The position numbers and the translations under genes were made by a program. Shown here in pieces: positions 31,266 to 34,660 of a DNA stretch of 34,660 nt. This DNA comes from JABDJL01 sp047614505 (lineage in GTDB: Bacteria; Pseudomonadota; Gammaproteobacteria; Xanthomonadales; SZUA-36): NCBI GenBank assembly GCA_047614505.1, contig JBLHGQ010000017.1, forward strand, positions 1-34,660, read 5' to 3'. Position 1 is the first letter of the stretch; each line of letters starts with the position of its first letter. The notes under the pieces are model-generated. The model was not told the origin of the DNA and made no database searches. It saw nothing but the letters and a program-made list of their open reading frames with translations.

Positions 31266-32987
31266 CTAATCCTTGGTTACCCGGTTGATTTCAATAAGAT
31301 CTGTTATTCCGTTTGCGACTTTCAATAATGCTGAATGTCGCAGATCCATTATTCCCTCTTCCCTGGCTTGTTGAGCGATGCGCATCGCATTGCCTTCTTC
31401 GAGAATAATACGCGCGATAGTGTCTGTAATGGGCATCACTTCAAAAATTCCGGTTCTTCCCCGGTATCCTTCATTGCAATCCATACAGCCATTTGGTTTA
31501 TAAATCTTTAATTCCTCTAATTCTTCCTCCTCAAAACCTGCAGCTAACAAAGCCTCTTTGGGAAGGTCATTATGAATTTTGCACTTATGTAGCCTTCGGA
31601 TCAACCGTTGAGCCATTACAAGGTTAACTGCCGAGGTAATGTTATAGCTCGGCACGCCCATATTCATCAGGCGGGTTATCGACTGGGGAGCGTCATTGGT
31701 ATGGAGAGTAGATAACACCAGGTGACCTGTCTGAGCCGCCTTAATTGCAATTTCCGATGTCTCAAGGTCACGAATTTCTCCAACCATAATCACGTCTGGA
31801 TCCTGCCTGAGGAAAGAACGCAATGCACGGGCAAAAGTCATTCCTTGCTTGGCATTTTGCTGAACCTGGTTTATTCCACGAACTCGAATTTCCACCGGAT
31901 CCTCGACCGTTGAAATATTCACTCCTTCTTCATTAAGGATATTCAGCGCGGTATAGAGCGTGACCGTCTTACCACTACCGGTTGGACCGGTGACGAGGAT
32001 CATTCCATACGGTTTTTTAACCGCTTCGAGATAAATCAGATTTTGTGCTTCTTCAAATCCCAGGCCTTCGATTCCAAGCTTGGTTGATTCAGAATCAAGA
32101 ATACGCAGCACAACCTTCTCACCAAACAGAATAGGGCAAGTGCTGACGCGAAAATCAATTGACTTGTTACGGCTTAGATTCAGCTTAATACGGCCATCTT
32201 GTGGTACACGCTTTTCAGCGATATCAAGACCCGCCATAACCTTTAGTCGCGATGACATCCTGCGTGCCATTTGTACCGGAGGGCTTGCAACGGACTTTAA
32301 TACGCCATCCATGCGATAGCGGATGCGGTAATTGGCCTCATATGGCTCGAAATGTATATCCGAGGCGCCTTTGCGAATAGCATCCAGCAAAACTTTGTTA
32401 ATAAAACGCACAACCGGAGTTTCATCAACTGCTGGATCACTCCCGCTGTCATCATCAGTTTGGTCCTGATCAGCCTCAAGTTGAAAACTCATGTCTTCGA
32501 GGCCTTCGTCCTCAAATTCATTAAATTCAGGCTCAGCTGATTCCAGTGCCTTTTCTATCGCCTCTTCAAGCTGTGATGAGGCAACTAATACGGGCTCGAC
32601 GTGAAACCCTGAACTGAACGAGATCTCATCGATCACCTCGTGGTCAGTTGGATCTGAGAGGCCGATAAAAAGCGAGTTTCCGCGAAGGTAGAGTGGCAGG
32701 GCATGGTGCTTCTGGATGAGGCGTTCGTCAACCATACTGACAGGTGCCATCGTCATATCAAATGCTGAGACATCTATAAGAGGCACGCCATATTCAACGG
32801 ACGCAGCAGCAGCCAGGATTTCAGGGTTAACCCTTTTTTCCCGAATCATCCAGGCCAGAATGGTACTGCCTTTTTTACCGGCAAGTTCTACAGCTTCCAA
32901 TGCTGCCTGCTCTTCCAATATTCCCTCGGCCACCAGACGACGTGCAAAGCCGTGCAGATGGTTGGAAACTTTGAGCTCAGTATTCAC
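31266..32987 (-). CDS. pilB: Type IV pilus assembly ATPase PilB
   Basis: Hexameric extension motor. N-terminal MshEN-like domain (residues 1-150), an acidic linker (153-187), then the ATPase: Walker A GPTGSGKT at 334-341, Asp box around VEDPVEI, Walker B DVIMVGEIRD (398-407), His box GHLVLSTLHTN (421-431). The C-terminal metal site is unusual: CMDC (501, 504) is normal but the first pair, usually CxxC, reads HKCKIH (His467, Cys469, His472). Start is GTG 32987; GGAG lies about ten bases upstream. 573 residues is normal. Confidence 0.96.
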   Translation of the reverse strand: MNTELKVSNHLHGFARRLVAEGILEEQAALEAVELAGKKGSTILAWMIREKRVNPEILAAAASVEYGVPLIDVSAFDMTMAPVSMVDERLIQKHHALPLYLRGNSLFIGLSDPTDHEVIDEISFSSGFHVEPVLVASSQLEEAIEKALESAEPEFNEFEDEGLEDMSFQLEADQDQTDDDSGSDPAVDETPVVRFINKVLLDAIRKGASDIHFEPYEANYRIRYRMDGVLKSVASPPVQMARRMSSRLKVMAGLDIAEKRVPQDGRIKLNLSRNKSIDFRVSTCPILFGEKVVLRILDSESTKLGIEGLGFEEAQNLIYLEAVKKPYGMILVTGPTGSGKTVTLYTALNILNEEGVNISTVEDPVEIRVRGINQVQQNAKQGMTFARALRSFLRQDPDVIMVGEIRDLETSEIAIKAAQTGHLVLSTLHTNDAPQSITRLMNMGVPSYNITSAVNLVMAQRLIRRLHKCKIHNDLPKEALLAAGFEEEELEELKIYKPNGCMDCNEGYRGRTGIFEVMPITDTIARIILEEGNAMRIAQQAREEGIMDLRHSALLKVANGITDLIEINRVTKD

Positions 32988-33016
32988 TAGCGGGTTACTC
33001 CATGTCCCACAAGACT

Positions 33017-33047
33017 ATTATACTGAAATCTCAGGTGCAAAGTGCAA
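33017..33047 (-). promoter_or_regulatory. Promoter of pilB operon
   Basis: On the reverse strand TTGCAC (33047-33042), a 19-base spacer and a perfect TATAAT (33022-33017), placing the start about 23 bases before the pilB GTG. The -35 lies among three direct GTGCA repeats on the plus strand at 33035, 33042 and 33048. It is independent of the pilin genes, which end in their own terminator. Confidence 0.5.
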
Positions 33048-33059
33048 GTGCAGGACGAA

Positions 33060-33091
33060 TAAAGAGAAATCTCATCAAATGATGAGATTTC
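33060..33091 (-). terminator. Terminator after pilin gene 1
   Basis: GAAATCTCATCA and TGATGAGATTTC form a perfect 12-base inverted repeat (33066-33091), followed on the reverse strand by tctctttat. It lies about 25 bases after the pilin stop and separates it from pilB. Confidence 0.65.
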
Positions 33092-33117
33092 AGTAAGATA
33101 AATTACTTGAGCAGAAT

Positions 33118-33600
33118 TCAGGTGTCGCGGCAAGTAGAAGGCAGAAAGTGGATGTCGGAAGGTACGGTTGAGCCTACAGTACAATCCCAGTTAATATTTC
33201 CATTTCCAGATTCTACTAGAGGCGTCATTACCGGGGCGATTGTACTGAGCAGGACATCAACCGCCGTCTCATTGACGTCAATTTCAAAACTACCGGTACC
33301 CGGATCGTAATTAATAAAGCCATTACAGAACTGACTCGAGGACACACCAATACTTATATCAATGCCTGCGGACAGTGCTGTTGGTGGCCATGAGCCGAGA
33401 GTCTGGCGGAATTCTGAGATCTGAACTTTGGCAACAGCTGCGTTATTGATGCATTCTGCTACTTTTGCGCGAATTGTATAGTCTCTATAGGCGGGAACTG
33501 CTATGGCGACCAAGATTGCAACGATTGCTATAACAATCATCAGTTCGATTAACGTAAAACCAGCTGATGGTTTTGGGTTCCCTTGATTAATGATTTTCAT
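33118..33600 (-). CDS. pilA: Type IVa major pilin-like protein, copy 1
   Basis: Prepilin with the class IVa cleavage and helix sequence GFTLIELMIVIAIVAILVAIAVPAY; PilD should cut after Gly14, leaving N-terminal Phe, with Glu at +5. I start at ATG 33600 (MKIINQGNPKPSAG), giving a short basic leader and 160 residues; ATG 33636 would add twelve and overlaps the stop of a small upstream frame (ATGA). The mature protein has a Cys in AECINNAAVAK, one in SQFCNGF, and a C-terminal pair framing the receptor-type loop (DCTVG ... STCRDT). It is clearly paralogous to the next gene. Confidence 0.92.
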   Translation of the reverse strand: MKIINQGNPKPSAGFTLIELMIVIAIVAILVAIAVPAYRDYTIRAKVAECINNAAVAKVQISEFRQTLGSWPPTALSAGIDISIGVSSSQFCNGFINYDPGTGSFEIDVNETAVDVLLSTIAPVMTPLVESGNGNINWDCTVGSTVPSDIHFLPSTCRDT

Positions 33601-33632
33601 TGCTTTGCATTCCAGTTCGACCTTTGCCGGCA

Positions 33633-33710
33633 TCATAGTTTCTTAACGCGAAACTTCATCTCCGGTACACCAGGGTTAACGTCAACCCACTCCATGTTCA
33701 GGACAAACAT
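33633..33710 (-). CDS. Small open frame of 25 codons, possibly the 3' remnant of an older gene
   Basis: ATG 33710 preceded by GGAAG, encoding MFVLNMEWVDVNPGVPEMKF and five more residues; its TGA overlaps an in-frame ATG of the pilin (ATGA at 33636). The same frame is open further upstream to 33778 (…YKLFETVYTIKSGSN…) and reads like genuine protein, but it has no start there. I do not recognise a family. It could be a translated leader of pilin 1, a decayed gene, or chance. Confidence 0.3.
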   Translation of the reverse strand: MFVLNMEWVDVNPGVPEMKFRVKKL

Positions 33711-33728
33711 ATTACTTCCACTTTTAAT

Positions 33729-33757
33729 AGTATAGACAGTTTCAAACAGTTTGTAAA
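33729..33757 (-). promoter_or_regulatory. Sigma-70-type promoter upstream of pilin gene 1
   Basis: On the reverse strand TTTACA (33757-33752), an exact 17-base spacer and TATACT (33734-33729). Transcription would start near 33722 with a leader of about 120 bases before ATG 33600, covering the small frame at 33633-33710. No sigma-54 site is seen here, unlike pilin 2. Confidence 0.5.
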
Positions 33758-33802
33758 CTTCTGTATTCCAGATAAGCTGCTGATATTACGAAAGAAACCC
33801 TT

Positions 33803-33833
33803 AAAAAGAAAAACCCCTGCGAAAGCAGGGGTT
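33803..33833 (-). terminator. Intrinsic terminator after pilin gene 2
   Basis: AACCCCTGC-TTTC-GCAGGGGTT on the reverse strand (33833-33812), followed by TTTCTTTTT. A classical terminator 28 bases after the pilin stop, so the two pilin genes are probably separate transcripts. Confidence 0.85.
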
Positions 33834-33860
33834 TTCTCGTTAACTTATTAGAAAAAAATA

Positions 33861-34331
33861 TCAGGTACCGCGACAGGTAGCAGGTAAGTATTTTACGTTT
33901 GCTGGAGATGTGCCACCGAAACTGCAATGCCAGTCAATATTTCCAGATGGCGCAACACCACCATTCAATGAAGGTTGAACTAAACCAACGATGCCCGCAT
34001 CAACTGCAGTTTCATTCACGTTAACGCTGAAAGTAGGTCCATTGATATAAACAAATGGTGAGCAGTATTGGCTCGAACCTGCAGTCACACCGCCGGCTGT
34101 ACCCAAGCCTGATGACTGAATATCTGGGGGCCAAATACCGGTAGTTTCGCGATACTCAGAAATTGAGAGTTTAGCAACGGCGGCGTTATTTACACACTCG
34201 CCAACTTTGGTACGGATGGTGTAATCCTGGTACGCAGGAACTGCAAGCGCAACCAGAATAGCGACGATCGCGATAACGATCATCAGTTCGATCAATGTAA
34301 AACCTTTCTGTATTCGTTTCATGTTATTCAT
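33861..34331 (-). CDS. pilA: Type IVa major pilin, copy 2
   Basis: Prepilin with leader MNNMKRIQKG and the conserved FTLIELMIVIAIVAILVALAVPAY helix, Glu at +5 after cleavage. Start ATG 34331 has GGAGG about nine bases upstream; the longer upstream frame lacks support, and ATG 34322 is a second possibility. The 156-residue protein shares its plan with pilin 1 (ECVNNAAVAK, SQYCSPF, and a C-terminal Cys pair in IDWHC ... PATCRGT) but the middle part differs. A sigma-54 promoter and the adjacent pilR indicate that this is the regulated major subunit. Confidence 0.94.
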   Translation of the reverse strand: MNNMKRIQKGFTLIELMIVIAIVAILVALAVPAYQDYTIRTKVGECVNNAAVAKLSISEYRETTGIWPPDIQSSGLGTAGGVTAGSSQYCSPFVYINGPTFSVNVNETAVDAGIVGLVQPSLNGGVAPSGNIDWHCSFGGTSPANVKYLPATCRGT

Positions 34332-34417
34332 CTTCTCTACCCTCCAATGGTATTTATATCCACGTATGCGGAATAATCGCTTAATCCCCCACGAAACTTG
34401 GGATGCACTCTTCATAA

Positions 34418-34433
34418 TGCAATTCGCATGCCA
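34418..34433 (-). promoter_or_regulatory. Sigma-54 promoter of pilin gene 2
   Basis: The reverse strand reads TGGCATG-CGAA-TTGCA, matching the -24/-12 consensus (TGGCACG-N4-TTGCA) at all but one defined position and with the exact spacing. The start would fall near 34406, about 75 bases before the ATG. This is the expected RpoN/PilR promoter of pilA. Confidence 0.85.
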
Positions 34434-34517
34434 AATAAGACATTTGTTAAAAAACAATAAGATATATGTCTCTTTAAGCAGCAAAATTGAAAACATGGGA
34501 CAAAAAACGTCATAAAG

Positions 34518-34532
34518 TGACAAATATTGTCA
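34518..34532. promoter_or_regulatory. Inverted repeat, candidate PilR enhancer site
   Basis: TGACAA-ATA-TTGTCA is a perfect inverted repeat 85-100 bases upstream of the sigma-54 promoter, the distance typical of NtrC-family activators. TGTC-containing boxes are the described PilR target in Pseudomonas; a further TTTGTC lies nearby. Confidence 0.4.
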
Positions 34533-34574
34533 GTAACTGTTTGACTCAACCAATCGGGTTTGTAAAAACCTGGT

Positions 34575-34660
34575 CTACTCGATATTGAATTTTTTCAGTT
34601 TGTATCTTAATGACCTAAAACTAATTCCCAAAAGGGCGGCAGCCCTGGTCTTGTTATAGC
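34575..34660 (-). CDS. pilR: C-terminus of PilR, NtrC-family response regulator (partial)
   Basis: The reverse strand at the right edge encodes 27 residues, YNKTRAAALLGISFRSLRYK followed by LKKFNIE, then TAG. This is the Fis-type helix-turn-helix at the end of NtrC-family activators (N-x-T-x-A-A-x-L-L-G-I-S-x-R-S-L-R-Y-K-L-K-K), and the wording is that of PilR. It is the sigma-54 activator of pilA and lies upstream of the sigma-54-controlled pilin gene. The receiver and AAA+ domains are outside the window. Confidence 0.85.
   Translation of the reverse strand, partial: YNKTRAAALLGISFRSLRYKLKKFNIE

Overview
The window is a chromosomal core region of a gammaproteobacterium. Evidence is the gene order (lpoA / rsmI - rnpB - mraZ ... 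ftsZ - lpxC - dciA - secA, then coaE - pilD - pilC - pilB - pilA - pilA - pilR), a class A RNase P RNA, an LpxC (LPS-bearing outer membrane) and a MurE with the DNPR motif of meso-diaminopimelate ligases. The arrangement most resembles Pseudomonas/Xanthomonas-type genomes, but I cannot name a genus. Base composition looks moderate; I did not compute it.

Layout. 1-1333: the divergent pair lpoA (partial) and rsmI. 1330-2616: rnpB flanked by two arrays of GTAG-headed palindromic repeats in opposite orientation, plus a second kind of two-hairpin element. 2700-18024: the division and cell-wall (dcw) operon, mraZ-rsmH-ftsL-ftsI-murE-murF-mraY-ftsW-murG-murC-ddlB-ftsQ-ftsA-ftsZ, nearly all joined by 1-17 base overlaps. 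murD and murB are missing: mraY runs straight into ftsW by a 4-base overlap. 18084-18407: a terminator-like hairpin, three tandem 66-bp double-hairpin repeats and a second copy of the two-hairpin element. 18560-19471: lpxC with its own promoter. 19589-24826: a five-gene accessory operon (GtrA-like flippase, GT2 polyprenyl-phosphate sugar transferase, methyltransferase, SDR, large GT-C-like membrane protein) placed between lpxC and dciA; this is the least ordinary coding region and probably modifies a surface glycan. 24886-28503: dciA (minus) and secA (plus). 28491-34331 (minus): coaE, pilD, pilC, pilB and two tandem pilin genes, followed at the right edge by the C-terminus of pilR.

How it works together. 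The dcw genes make lipid II (MurC, DdlB, MurE, MurF, MraY, MurG) and build the divisome (FtsL, FtsI, FtsW, FtsQ, FtsA, FtsZ); MraZ probably represses its own promoter through GTGGG boxes. The pil genes encode a type IVa pilus: pilins, assembly ATPase, platform protein and prepilin peptidase. The outer pilin gene has a sigma-54 promoter matched to the PilR gene next door, while the inner one appears to have a sigma-70 promoter. A textbook terminator hairpin lies inside the first codons of pilD and may attenuate pilD and coaE.

The strongest leads are the murD gap (relocation, or a MurL/MurD2-type bypass as in Xanthomonas), the glycan island, the pilD internal terminator, and the repeat families with compensatory stem changes.
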